Assembly: GCF_016917755.1 (NCBI RefSeq)
Contig: NZ_CP070326.1
Coordinates: 4,154,001 to 4,218,000 of the forward strand
DNA length: 64,000 nucleotides
From: Streptomyces noursei
Lineage (GTDB): Bacteria > Actinomycetota > Actinomycetes > Streptomycetales > Streptomycetaceae
Direction of reading: 5' to 3'
Part shown: in pieces, positions 17,355 through 25,614 of the stretch
Layout: each line of letters opens with the position of its first letter
Numbering within the stretch: the stretch's first letter is position 1
Notes under the pieces: generated by a model
What the model saw: only the letters and a program-made list of their open reading frames with translations
Told to the model about the DNA's origin: nothing
Database searches by the model: none
Position numbers and translations under genes: made by a program

Positions 17355-19049
17355 GTGACTGTGAATGACGCCCTTGAGCCACAGCCTGGGCCTGCCCTCT
17401 CGTCCGCCGCGCAGGTCAGTGTCGTCGTCATCGCGTTCAACGACGCCCGGCACGTCGCCGACGCGGTGCGTTCGGCGCTGGCGCAGGGAGACCAGGGAGA
17501 CGCGGTCACCGAGGTGATCGCGGTGGACGACGCCTCCACCGATGGCACCGGCGCCGCCCTGGACGCCCTGGCCCGCACCGAGCCGCGGCTGCGGGTCCTG
17601 CACCGCGGCGAGAACAGCGGTGGCTGCGGGTCCCCGCGCAACGACGGGCTGCGGGCCGCCACCGGCCAGTACGTGATGTTCCTCGACAGCGACGACGTGC
17701 TGCCGCCGGGCGCGGTGCCGGCCCTGCTGGCCGCCGCGCGGCAGCACCGGGCGCCGGTCGCCGCGGGCGCCTGTGTGCGCCGGGAGCTGCCGGCGCGGCG
17801 CGACGTGCCCTGGCAGCCCGCCCTGTACCGCGAGCCGGCCGTGTACGACAGCCCCGACACGGCACCGCAGTTGGTCCGCGACACCCTCTGCGTGAACAAG
17901 CTCTACGCCCGGGAGTTCCTCACCGGCCACCGCATCGCCTTCCCCGAGGGCCGTTACCACTACGAGGACTTCGTCTTCACCGCCCGGGTGCTGGCCGCCG
18001 CGCCGAAGATCGTCACCGTCCCCGACACGGTCTACATCTGGCACGTCCGGCGCGCCGCCGCCCAGCAGTCGATCTCCCTGGACCGCAAGGACGTCGCCAA
18101 CTGGCGGCAGCGCATCGAGGCGCACCGCACCGTGCTGCGGATCCTCGGCGACGCCGGGCGGAAGACGCTGGTGCAGGCCGCGGCCACCAAGTTCCTCGAC
18201 CACGATCTGCGGATGTACGTGCGCGAGTTGCACACCCGCGGCATCGACTACCGCACCGAGTGGTGGCAGCTGACCCGGGACCACCTGGCGTCCTTCGAGG
18301 AGGCCGAGCTGCGCGCCGCGCACGCCCCGGCGCGCTGGCTGGCCCGCGTCGTCCTGGCCTCCTCCGCCCCCCGCGACCTGGACCGGCTGACGCAGCTGGC
18401 GGCCCGGCCCGGCCGGCTGCTGCCCCCGTATGCGACGGGTCCGGACGGTGCCCCGGTCTGGTCGGCGGACCTGCCCGAGGTGCGGCTGGACGGCCTGTCC
18501 CCGGGGGACACGGTGGACGCCGCCGACGAGGACGTGCCCGGTATCGGGGCCACCCCCGTGCTGCCGGTGACGATCGACGCCGATCCGGTGCTGGGCACCG
18601 CCCGCGGGGTGCTCCGGCTCCGCGTCCACGACCTGTACGGCCGGCTGGCCGCGGCCGGCCCGGTCAGCGTCGACCTGGCGCTGCAGCGCCGCCGCGACGA
18701 GCGGCCCGGCCCGGTGCTCACCGCGGCCCTGGCGCCCGCCACCGACGGCACCGCCTGGACGGGCACGGTGATGCTGGACCTCGCGCCGCTGACCGAGCTG
18801 CCCGGGTCCCGGCCCGACGAACCCGAGCCGTGGGACGTGACGGCCCGGGTGACCTGCGCGGACGGCACCGTCATCGGGGCCGGGCTGCGTGCCGTGGGCG
18901 CCGGGCTGCGGCGCCGGGTGCTGCCCAGCCGGCGCCGGCTGGTGCTGCTGGCCCAGCCCTACACGACCACCGGCGGTGCGCTGGCGTTCCGGGTGGCGTC
19001 CGGACCGCGCAGTGTGTGGCGGATCGCCGCCCGGCGGCTGCGTCGCTGA
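17355..19049 (+). CDS. Glycosyltransferase family 2 protein with C-terminal beta-rich region
   Basis: 564 residues. GT-A fold with VSVVVIAFNDARHV, the nucleotide-binding VIAVDDASTDGTG, RNDGLRAATGQYVMFLDSDD (the DxD-type metal site) and HYEDFVFTARVLA. This is the pattern of wall-polymer GT2 enzymes. Residues after ~330 are beta-rich, like the middle part of the preceding TagF fusion. No SD is visible. The start may be GTG 17355 or GTG 17361; with the TAGATT element at 17347-17352 the transcript would begin about at 17359-17361, so the gene may be leaderless. It lies immediately before galE, which could provide its UDP-sugar donor. Confidence 0.85.
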   Translation: MTVNDALEPQPGPALSSAAQVSVVVIAFNDARHVADAVRSALAQGDQGDAVTEVIAVDDASTDGTGAALDALARTEPRLRVLHRGENSGGCGSPRNDGLRAATGQYVMFLDSDDVLPPGAVPALLAAARQHRAPVAAGACVRRELPARRDVPWQPALYREPAVYDSPDTAPQLVRDTLCVNKLYAREFLTGHRIAFPEGRYHYEDFVFTARVLAAAPKIVTVPDTVYIWHVRRAAAQQSISLDRKDVANWRQRIEAHRTVLRILGDAGRKTLVQAAATKFLDHDLRMYVRELHTRGIDYRTEWWQLTRDHLASFEEAELRAAHAPARWLARVVLASSAPRDLDRLTQLAARPGRLLPPYATGPDGAPVWSADLPEVRLDGLSPGDTVDAADEDVPGIGATPVLPVTIDADPVLGTARGVLRLRVHDLYGRLAAAGPVSVDLALQRRRDERPGPVLTAALAPATDGTAWTGTVMLDLAPLTELPGSRPDEPEPWDVTARVTCADGTVIGAGLRAVGAGLRRRVLPSRRRLVLLAQPYTTTGGALAFRVASGPRSVWRIAARRLRR

Positions 19050-19081
19050 CCCGCACGCCCCCGTCCGTTTGTCCCTCTGCC

Positions 19082-19094
19082 TAGGATGGGCGCT

Positions 19095-19095
<1 letters not shown>
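19082..19095 (+). promoter_or_regulatory. -10 element for leaderless galE
   Basis: TAGGAT at 19082-19087 is followed by exactly 7 bases and then the A of the galE ATG at 19095. This is the spacing expected if transcription begins at the start codon. No SD is present between the stop of the previous gene and the ATG. No good -35 is seen. Confidence 0.55.
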
Positions 19096-20081
<986 letters not shown>

Positions 20082-20105
20082 CGGCCCCGGCCGCGCGTGC
20101 TCCGT

Positions 20106-20146
20106 CCGGGCCGCCTGCTCCCCGTCGCCGGGGGCGGGCGGCCCGG
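20106..20146. terminator. Bidirectional terminator between galE and the CocE-type hydrolase
   Basis: Perfect 10-bp stem CCGGGCCGCC (20106-20115) / GGCGGCCCGG (20137-20146). The loop can form a further inner CCCCG/CGGGG hairpin. It sits between two convergent stop codons. Confidence 0.7.
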
Positions 20147-20150
20147 CGTT

Positions 20151-21914
20151 TCAGCGCCCGGCGGTCGGGGGTTCCGCGGTCGGGGGCAGCTCCAGCGCCG
20201 ACCCGGGGTGGAGTTCGACCCGTACGGGGCCGGCGCCGGCGTGGCCGGTCGGCGGCGCGTACCGCGGGAACGCGCCGCCGCTGATCTGCAGCCGCACCCG
20301 GTGCCCGGCGGCGAACCGGTGCGCCGCCGCGGTCATCGGCACCACCGCCACCACGGCCGTCGGCGCCCCCGCCGGGTCCGCTGCCCCGGCCCGCGGGGCC
20401 ACCCGCACCAGCCCGTCGCACACGTTCACCGACCGGCCCCGGGCGTCCACGTCGCACAGCCGCGCGAAGACGTCGAAGGGCCGGCCGGCGGGGGCGCCGT
20501 CCGCGCCGGCCGCCGTGACCCGCAGCCGCGCGGCGACCGGCCCCAGCACCTCCAGGGGCTCGGCCAGCACCGGCCCGGTGAAGATCAGCACGTCCGCCCG
20601 GGCCTCCAGCGACCGGTTGTCGCGGCGCCCGGCGCCCGGGGAGAGCACCGGCCCGCCGAGGGACGGGGTGGGGTCGGCCGAGTCGTGGCGGAACTCCCCC
20701 ACCGGCGCGGTGTCGGCCGGGGCCGCCGCGGCGGCGGGCGCCCGCGGCCCGAGCCGGCCGCCGGGGCCGAGGTACCAGCGGTCCGCCGCGCCCGCCGCCG
20801 GCGGCCACTGCGCGAGGTCCCGCCAGCCGCCCCCGGGGCCGTCCCCGCCGACGTGCACCCGCACGCGGGTGGGCGGCAGCCCGGCCCGATCGCCGCACAG
20901 GTGCGCCCGCAGCCAGGCCAGGCTCGTCGCGAACACCTCGGGCCAGCCCTCCTGGAGCGCCGCGTTGTGCGTCCAGGGCCCGACGAGCAGCGTGGTCGCG
21001 CACCCGGCCCGGCGCAGCCGCCGGTACTGCGCGAGGTTCTGGTCGAGGAAGACGTCCTGCCATCCGGCGATCAGGCAGGTGGGCACCGTCGGCAGTTCCG
21101 CGGCCACCGCCGGCGATGCGTCCCGCCAGTACGGGTCGGCGCCGTCCGCTCGCTCCAACGCCTCGGCCAGCCAGGGCAGTTCGGCGGCCGGTCCGGACGT
21201 GTGCGGAGCCGGCTCGCGGTGCGCCCCGCGCAGCCACCGGCGCAGCCGCAGCGCCGCCCGCAGGAACGGCCGCCACCCCTGGTGCTGGTGGGCCATCCCG
21301 ATGCCCGACACCAGCGCGTTCTCCAGATGGACCGCGCCGCCCGCGTGGAAGTAGGCGTGCGGGTCGTTGAGCCCGACCTGTGTCACCATCGCCCGCAGCT
21401 CCGGCGGGGGGTCGGCGGCGAGCGCCCACTGGGTGTATCCCAGGTAGCTGGCTCCGATCGTCCCCAACGTCCCGTCGAACCACGGCTGTTGCCGCAGCCA
21501 GGCCACCGTGGCCCGGCCGTCCCCGGCCTCGTTGCGCCACAGGTGGAAGGCGCCGCCCGACCCGCCCGTGCCGCGGCAGCTCTGCACCACCACATGGAAC
21601 CCGTGCTCGGCGAAGAGGATGCCGTAGAGCGGCGCCCACGGCGCCCCTCGCCCGTACGGCGAGCGCACCAGCAGCGTGGGGAACTCCCCCGGCGCCCTCG
21701 TTCCGTCCGGTCGCGCCGCGCCCGCCCGGGACTGCCCTCCCGTCCGTGGGAAGTAGTGATCCGTCAGCAGGGGGGTGCCGTCCGCGCCCGGCACCACCAG
21801 CCCCGCCTCGCATCCGACCCGGTAGGGCCCCGTCGGCACCTTCCGCCAGGTCGCCCGCAGCCATCGCGCGCCGCGCGCCGGCCGTCCCTCCGGCGCGGTC
21901 CACCCCTCCGCCAT
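20151..21914 (-). CDS. CocE/NonD family hydrolase (X-Pro dipeptidyl-peptidase S15-like)
   Basis: 587 residues. The alpha/beta-hydrolase core has LLVRSPYGRG, the nucleophile motif GASYLG, the acid in LIAGWQDVFLDQN and the histidine in LLVGPWTHN, the triad layout of cocaine esterase-like enzymes. The C-terminal third (from about 440) is the jelly-roll domain seen in CocE/XPP proteins (ADVLIFTGPVLAEPLEVLGP). No signal peptide, so it is probably cytoplasmic; it would hydrolyse an ester or amide of unknown identity. ATG 21914 has GGAGG six bases upstream. It is divergent from a TetR regulator with a perfect palindrome between them, so it is the likely regulated target. Confidence 0.87.
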   Translation of the reverse strand: MAEGWTAPEGRPARGARWLRATWRKVPTGPYRVGCEAGLVVPGADGTPLLTDHYFPRTGGQSRAGAARPDGTRAPGEFPTLLVRSPYGRGAPWAPLYGILFAEHGFHVVVQSCRGTGGSGGAFHLWRNEAGDGRATVAWLRQQPWFDGTLGTIGASYLGYTQWALAADPPPELRAMVTQVGLNDPHAYFHAGGAVHLENALVSGIGMAHQHQGWRPFLRAALRLRRWLRGAHREPAPHTSGPAAELPWLAEALERADGADPYWRDASPAVAAELPTVPTCLIAGWQDVFLDQNLAQYRRLRRAGCATTLLVGPWTHNAALQEGWPEVFATSLAWLRAHLCGDRAGLPPTRVRVHVGGDGPGGGWRDLAQWPPAAGAADRWYLGPGGRLGPRAPAAAAAPADTAPVGEFRHDSADPTPSLGGPVLSPGAGRRDNRSLEARADVLIFTGPVLAEPLEVLGPVAARLRVTAAGADGAPAGRPFDVFARLCDVDARGRSVNVCDGLVRVAPRAGAADPAGAPTAVVAVVPMTAAAHRFAAGHRVRLQISGGAFPRYAPPTGHAGAGPVRVELHPGSALELPPTAEPPTAGR

Positions 21915-21937
21915 CGCCACCCTCCCACCTCGACCAC

Positions 21938-21960
21938 ATTCTCGTACGTCGTACGAGAAT
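21938..21960. promoter_or_regulatory. Perfect 23-bp palindromic operator between hydrolase and TetR genes
   Basis: Arms ATTCTCGTAC (21938-21947) and GTACGAGAAT (21951-21960) around the spacer GTC form a perfect 10-3-10 inverted repeat in the divergent intergenic region. This is the form of TetR-family operators. It is 23 bases from the hydrolase ATG and 67 from the TetR GTG, so one bound dimer pair could control both genes. Confidence 0.82.
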
Positions 21961-22027
21961 AGCGGATGCTTGGATGGTGTCCCCGCAACCCGCCCACCAC
22001 CCACGTCCGTGAGAGGAGCGCCGCACC

Positions 22028-22792
22028 GTGCCCGCATCCCCCGGCGACCGGCCTGGCGACCGGCCCGGCGCCCCGGGCGCCGACCCCCGGCGGCTCTGGC
22101 TGACCCCCGACCGCCCCCGCCGCGGTCGCCGCCCCGCCTTCAGCCGCGAGGCGATCACCGCCGCGGCCGTCGCCCTCGCCGACGCCGAAGGGCTCGACGC
22201 GGTCACCATGCGCGCGGTCGCCGCGCGGGTCGGCGCCGGCGTGATGTCCCTCTACAGCTACGCCCCCGACAAGGAGACGCTGCTGGAGCTGATGGTCGAC
22301 CACGTCAGCGGCGAACTCCTGCCGCCCGCCCCGCTCTGCGGCGACTGGCGCGCCGACCTCAAGGCCGTCGCCCGCCACCAGCGCGCCCTGATGCTGCGTC
22401 ACCCCTGGCTGCCGGCCGCCCTGACCGCCCGCCGGACCCTCGGACCGCACACCCTGGCGTTCCTGGAGCACGCCCTCGCCGCGCTCCGCCCGCTCCCCCT
22501 GGACGGCGCCGCGAAGCTGGAGGTCTTCAGCCTCCTCACCGGCTTCGTGACCTCCCACGTCGGCCACGAGCTCGCCCGCGCCGCCACCGTCGACTCCGTC
22601 GACCGCGCCGCCGCCGAGGCGGACTACCTCGCCACCGTCGCCGCCGACGGCCACCACCCCGAACTCGCCCGGGCGCTGGCCGCCCCCGGCCGCCCCCTCA
22701 CCCCCGAGGCCACCTTCACGCGCTTCCTGGACCGGCTGGTGGACGGGCTGGACACCCGGCCGGGGCCGGAGGCGGCGCGGCCGGGCGGGTGA
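22028..22792 (+). CDS. TetR/AcrR family transcriptional regulator
   Basis: 254 residues. After a Pro/Asp-rich N-terminal extension of ~35 residues comes the helix-turn-helix (FSREAITAAAVALADAEG, then TMRAVAARVGAGVMSLYSYA). An all-helical ligand-binding domain follows, of the TetR_C type often found with tetracycline-repressor-like proteins. GTG 22028 has GAGAGGAG about 9 bases upstream. It probably represses the divergent CocE-type hydrolase and itself through the palindrome at 21938-21960, with a hydrolase substrate or product as inducer (inference). Confidence 0.88.
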   Translation: MPASPGDRPGDRPGAPGADPRRLWLTPDRPRRGRRPAFSREAITAAAVALADAEGLDAVTMRAVAARVGAGVMSLYSYAPDKETLLELMVDHVSGELLPPAPLCGDWRADLKAVARHQRALMLRHPWLPAALTARRTLGPHTLAFLEHALAALRPLPLDGAAKLEVFSLLTGFVTSHVGHELARAATVDSVDRAAAEADYLATVAADGHHPELARALAAPGRPLTPEATFTRFLDRLVDGLDTRPGPEAARPGG

Positions 22793-22801
22793 GCGACGCG
22801 T

Positions 22802-22832
22802 CCGCCCCGCCGGACGGGATCCGGCGGGGCGG
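22802..22832. terminator. Bidirectional terminator
   Basis: Perfect 13-bp stem CCGCCCCGCCGGA (22802-22814) / TCCGGCGGGGCGG (22820-22832) with a 5-nt loop, between the convergent TetR and hydrolase genes. Confidence 0.75.
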
Positions 22833-22864
22833 CGGTGTGCACGGGTCGGCGCACGGAGGGGGCC

Positions 22865-23962
22865 TCAGTTCCCCGCGTCCTGGCGCCAGGGGCGGACGAA
22901 CGCGTGCAGGGCCCGTCGCGCGGCCGGGGCGATCACCGCGTCGTCGGCCGGGGTCCCGGCGGGGTGCAGCAGATGGTCGAGGCCGGGCAGGACCCGCAGC
23001 CCGGGGCCGGTGGTGCGGGCGGCGGCGAGGGCGGACAGCAGGGCCGGCGTGGTCCGGCACGGCACGTTGGTGTCCTCCGTGCCGCAGGTGACCAGGGTGC
23101 GGGTGCCGGGCGCGACGCCGCGGGCCACGGACGGCGGGTAGAGGGCGTCGTCGCTGCGGACGAAGTCCGCGTTGACCGGGCCGAACATGCCGTCGAGGGT
23201 GGCGGCGACGTCGGGCAGCAGCCCCGCGGTGTCCACCGGACGCCCGGCCCGGAAGTCCGCGACGGCGCTGGTCACGCCCCTCTTGTTCGACGCCGCCCGG
23301 GCGGCGTCGAGTTGTCCCGCCGCGACCGCCCGGTCCAGGGCGCCCGCCAGCTGGAAGTCGACCATGTCCAGCAGGTGCATGTCCTGCGGGGCGATGAGCG
23401 CGAGCCCGGCGGGCTTGACGCCCACCGCGCGGTCCACGAGCAGCGCCCGCAGGCCGCCCTCGCTGTGCCCGACCACCAGCAGCGCGCGGGGATCGGCTTC
23501 CGGCTGATGGCGCAGGGTGTCGTACGCGGCCACGGCCTGGCGGGTGTAGGCGGCCATGTCGGGGGCGCCGGGCCCGCCGCCCAGGCCCGTCCGCCCGGAG
23601 CCGTACTTGTCGAACCGCAGGCTCATCACGCCGTCCTCGCCGAGGGTGTCCGCGAAGAGGGAGAGGGTGTGCGGGGTGAACGTGGGCGGCACGTCGCCGT
23701 TGCGGTCGGTCGGGCCGCTGCCGGGGATCAGCAGCGCCGCGGCGAGCCTGCGACCCGGCCGGTGGGCGGGGACGTGCACGGTGCCGTGGGCCGTGGTGCC
23801 GTCCACGGTGAACTGGACCTCGCGGTCCTGTGCGGGGACGAGGGCGGCGGCCCGGGGGGCCGCGGACGCCCCGGCCGCGCCTAATACCGGCCCGGCGGCG
23901 ACGGCGACCGCCGCCGCGAGCGCGGTGAGCATCCTGCCGCGCCTAGGGGTGCGCGAACGCAT
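22865..23962 (-). CDS. Secreted alpha/beta hydrolase
   Basis: 365 residues. A signal peptide (MRSRTPRRGRMLTALAAAVA..., cleavage likely near ASAAPRAA) is followed by an alpha/beta-hydrolase fold. It has LLIPGSGPTDRNGD (oxyanion region), the nucleophile motif GHSEGG, an acidic residue in TCGTEDTNVP and the histidine in VLPGLDHLLHP. It should act outside the membrane on an unknown ester or peptide. ATG 23962 has GGGAG six bases upstream. The promoter region contains a perfect 25-bp inverted repeat, so the gene is probably tightly repressed by a regulator not identified here. Confidence 0.85.
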   Translation of the reverse strand: MRSRTPRRGRMLTALAAAVAVAAGPVLGAAGASAAPRAAALVPAQDREVQFTVDGTTAHGTVHVPAHRPGRRLAAALLIPGSGPTDRNGDVPPTFTPHTLSLFADTLGEDGVMSLRFDKYGSGRTGLGGGPGAPDMAAYTRQAVAAYDTLRHQPEADPRALLVVGHSEGGLRALLVDRAVGVKPAGLALIAPQDMHLLDMVDFQLAGALDRAVAAGQLDAARAASNKRGVTSAVADFRAGRPVDTAGLLPDVAATLDGMFGPVNADFVRSDDALYPPSVARGVAPGTRTLVTCGTEDTNVPCRTTPALLSALAAARTTGPGLRVLPGLDHLLHPAGTPADDAVIAPAARRALHAFVRPWRQDAGN

Positions 23963-24044
23963 GGGATCTCCCTGTGGGTTGAGGCGGTGTGAGGAGACGG
24001 GGAGCGGTGCAGGACCGAGGACGGTCCACGGAGCCCCCCGTCGG

Positions 24045-24069
24045 GTTGTTCTAGCTTTTATAGAACAAC
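24045..24069 (-). promoter_or_regulatory. Palindromic operator enclosing a -10 element upstream of the secreted hydrolase
   Basis: Arms GTTGTTCTA (24045-24053) and TAGAACAAC (24061-24069) form a perfect 9-7-9 inverted repeat. On the minus strand the spacer reads TAAAAGC, so a TATAAA -10 element starts inside the operator and points to the hydrolase, about 90 bases from its ATG. The sequence differs from the TCTAGA boxes of the neighbouring GntR gene. Confidence 0.72.
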
Positions 24070-24205
24070 TTGGCATCGCGGGGCTACGGGAAATACGCCA
24101 AGAACGCGACAAGGAAGGGGTGTTGAGCACCCGGCACCGAGAGCGCGGGGAACGCTGGTACCGCGGGGAGCACCGGCAGCACCGACAGCGCCGCCGGCGG
24201 CGGTC

Positions 24206-24964
24206 TCACGCGTCGAAGCCGTACTCCAACACGTACGACGCGGCGTCGAGCGTCATCTCGTTGAACTCCACGGGGCGCCCCTCGTCCGCGAAGGCCGTCC
24301 GGTGGATGAGGATCACCGGTGTGCCCGGGGAGATGCTCAGCTGCTCCGCCTCCTCCTTCGTGGGCATCCGGGAGCGGATCTCCTCGCGGAAGTGCACCGG
24401 CCTGGAACCGAGTTCGGCGAGCCGGGCGTATATGCCGCCCGGTCCGGTGTCCTCGTGGGCGATGGCCGATCCCGCGGCCAGCGACGCCGGGAGGTAGCTC
24501 GTCGCGAGCAGGACGGGCTTCTCCTCCAGCACGTAGCGGCGGCGGCGCACGCAGACGGTGTCCTCGCCGCCCAGGTCCAGGACCTTCCTGACCGCCTCCG
24601 GGGCGACCTCCTCCGACACCGCCACCTGGTCCACGACCACCCGGCGGTTCTCGGCGTCGGCGGACCAGATCGAGCGGCCCGCGCCCCACTGCTCGCGCGC
24701 CAGCCGCTGGATGCCCTGACGCCGCAGCGGGCGGAAGGCCCGCACGAAGACGCCGGCGCCCTTGCGGGACTCGGCCAGCCCTTCGTTCTGGAGGACGCCC
24801 AGTGCCTGACGCGCGGTCATGCGCGCCACGCCGTGCGCGGTCATCAGGTCGTTCTCGCCCGGGAGCCGGTCGCCGGGGCCGTAGGTGCCCGCCCGGATCG
24901 CCTCGCGCAGCGAGTCCGCGATCCGCTGGTACTTCGGCCGGCGGTCGCCCTCGGTGCTGGCCAT
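24206..24964 (-). CDS. GntR family transcriptional regulator (HutC/UTRA type)
   Basis: 252 residues. The N-terminal winged helix (YQRIADSLREAIRAGTYGPGDRLPGENDL, residues ~10-75, with MTARQALGVLQNEGL) is followed by a UTRA ligand domain (about 95-245: VCVRRRRYVLEEKPVLLATSYLP, EFNEMTLDAASYVLEY). Such proteins bind short palindromes as dimers and release them on binding a small molecule. ATG 24964 has GAGGAGGG eight bases upstream. It is divergent from an HATPase gene, and four TCTAGA-centred boxes lie between the two starts, the likely binding sites. Confidence 0.9.
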   Translation of the reverse strand: MASTEGDRRPKYQRIADSLREAIRAGTYGPGDRLPGENDLMTAHGVARMTARQALGVLQNEGLAESRKGAGVFVRAFRPLRRQGIQRLAREQWGAGRSIWSADAENRRVVVDQVAVSEEVAPEAVRKVLDLGGEDTVCVRRRRYVLEEKPVLLATSYLPASLAAGSAIAHEDTGPGGIYARLAELGSRPVHFREEIRSRMPTKEEAEQLSISPGTPVILIHRTAFADEGRPVEFNEMTLDAASYVLEYGFDA

Positions 24965-24985
24965 GCGGGAGCCCTCCTCTTCCTC

Positions 24986-24991
24986 TCTAGA
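24986..24991. promoter_or_regulatory. TCTAGA box near the GntR start codon
   Basis: A TCTAGA core in the GntR leader, just upstream of its SD, matching the cores of the three boxes on the other side of the intergenic region. A bound GntR dimer here would autorepress. Confidence 0.5.
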
Positions 24992-25053
24992 CACCCTAGG
25001 CCATGGGTGCGCCCCCAGCACCGCGCGTGCGATTGCAGAACTCGCCTCCCATC

Positions 25054-25111
25054 CTCTCTAGAGAGCCCATTGACGTCTCTAGAGAGGAGCGCTCTAATAA
25101 ATATGTCTAGA
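25054..25111 (+). promoter_or_regulatory. Promoter of the HATPase gene with three TCTAGA operator boxes
   Basis: Box B is the perfect 12-bp palindrome CTCTCTAGAGAG (25054-25065). Box C, TCTCTAGAGA (25076-25085), follows directly after a TTGACG -35 element (25070-25075) and so lies in the promoter spacer. The -10 is TCTAAT (25093-25098, 17-bp spacer) or TAATAA (25095-25100, 19-bp spacer). Box D, with core TCTAGA (25106-25111), covers the expected transcription start. Confidence 0.7.
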
Positions 25112-25176
25112 GATGTTGCATCGCGCCTGCTCCCCCGCGCGGAACGCAGCGAGCGAACCAGTGAACCGAGGTCCTG

Positions 25177-25593
25177 ATGGCCGTCACCGTTCGTCCCACC
25201 GGACACCCTGAATACACCCAGACCCTGCCGTGCGCGGCCGAAAGCGCCGCCCCCGCCCGCATCCTGGTCCGCACGGCCCTGACCGCCTGGGGCCTGCACT
25301 CCGTCATGGACAGCGGAGCCCTGGTCGTCACCGAACTCGTCGCGAACGCCGCCCGGCACACCCGCGCCTGCGCCGTACGGGTCACCGTCACACGCCCCGC
25401 CGGGACGGTGGTCCGCATCGCGGTCGTGGACACCTCCCGGCGCATCCCCGAGGTCCGCGTGACGGGCATCGGCGACGAGTACGGGAGGGGCCTGCCCCTC
25501 ATCGACGCGCTCTCCGACCGCTGGGGCTGCGAACGGCTCCCCTGGGGCAAACGCGTCTGGGCCGAGCTGCGACGCGAGGGCGACCCGCGCTGA
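25177..25593 (+). CDS. ATP-binding protein, RsbW/SpoIIAB-like HATPase
   Basis: 138 residues, one HATPase_c domain. The N-box is VVTELVANAARHT (about residues 50-62), followed by AVVDTSRR and the G-box-like DEYGRGLPLIDALSDRWG. No phospho-acceptor histidine or sensor domain, so it is like the single-domain anti-sigma-factor kinases that abound in Streptomyces; partner unknown. ATG 25177 has GAGG a few bases upstream. Expression is probably controlled by the divergent GntR regulator through the boxes at 25054-25111. Confidence 0.87.
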   Translation: MAVTVRPTGHPEYTQTLPCAAESAAPARILVRTALTAWGLHSVMDSGALVVTELVANAARHTRACAVRVTVTRPAGTVVRIAVVDTSRRIPEVRVTGIGDEYGRGLPLIDALSDRWGCERLPWGKRVWAELRREGDPR

Positions 25594-25614
25594 ACGACGG
25601 CGCCGCGCGGGGCG

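Noticed and set aside
20097..21962. 621-codon plus-strand frame opposite the CocE-type hydrolase
   Set aside because: Composition of an antisense frame (Arg/Pro/His-rich); the minus strand has the catalytic triad and a good SD.
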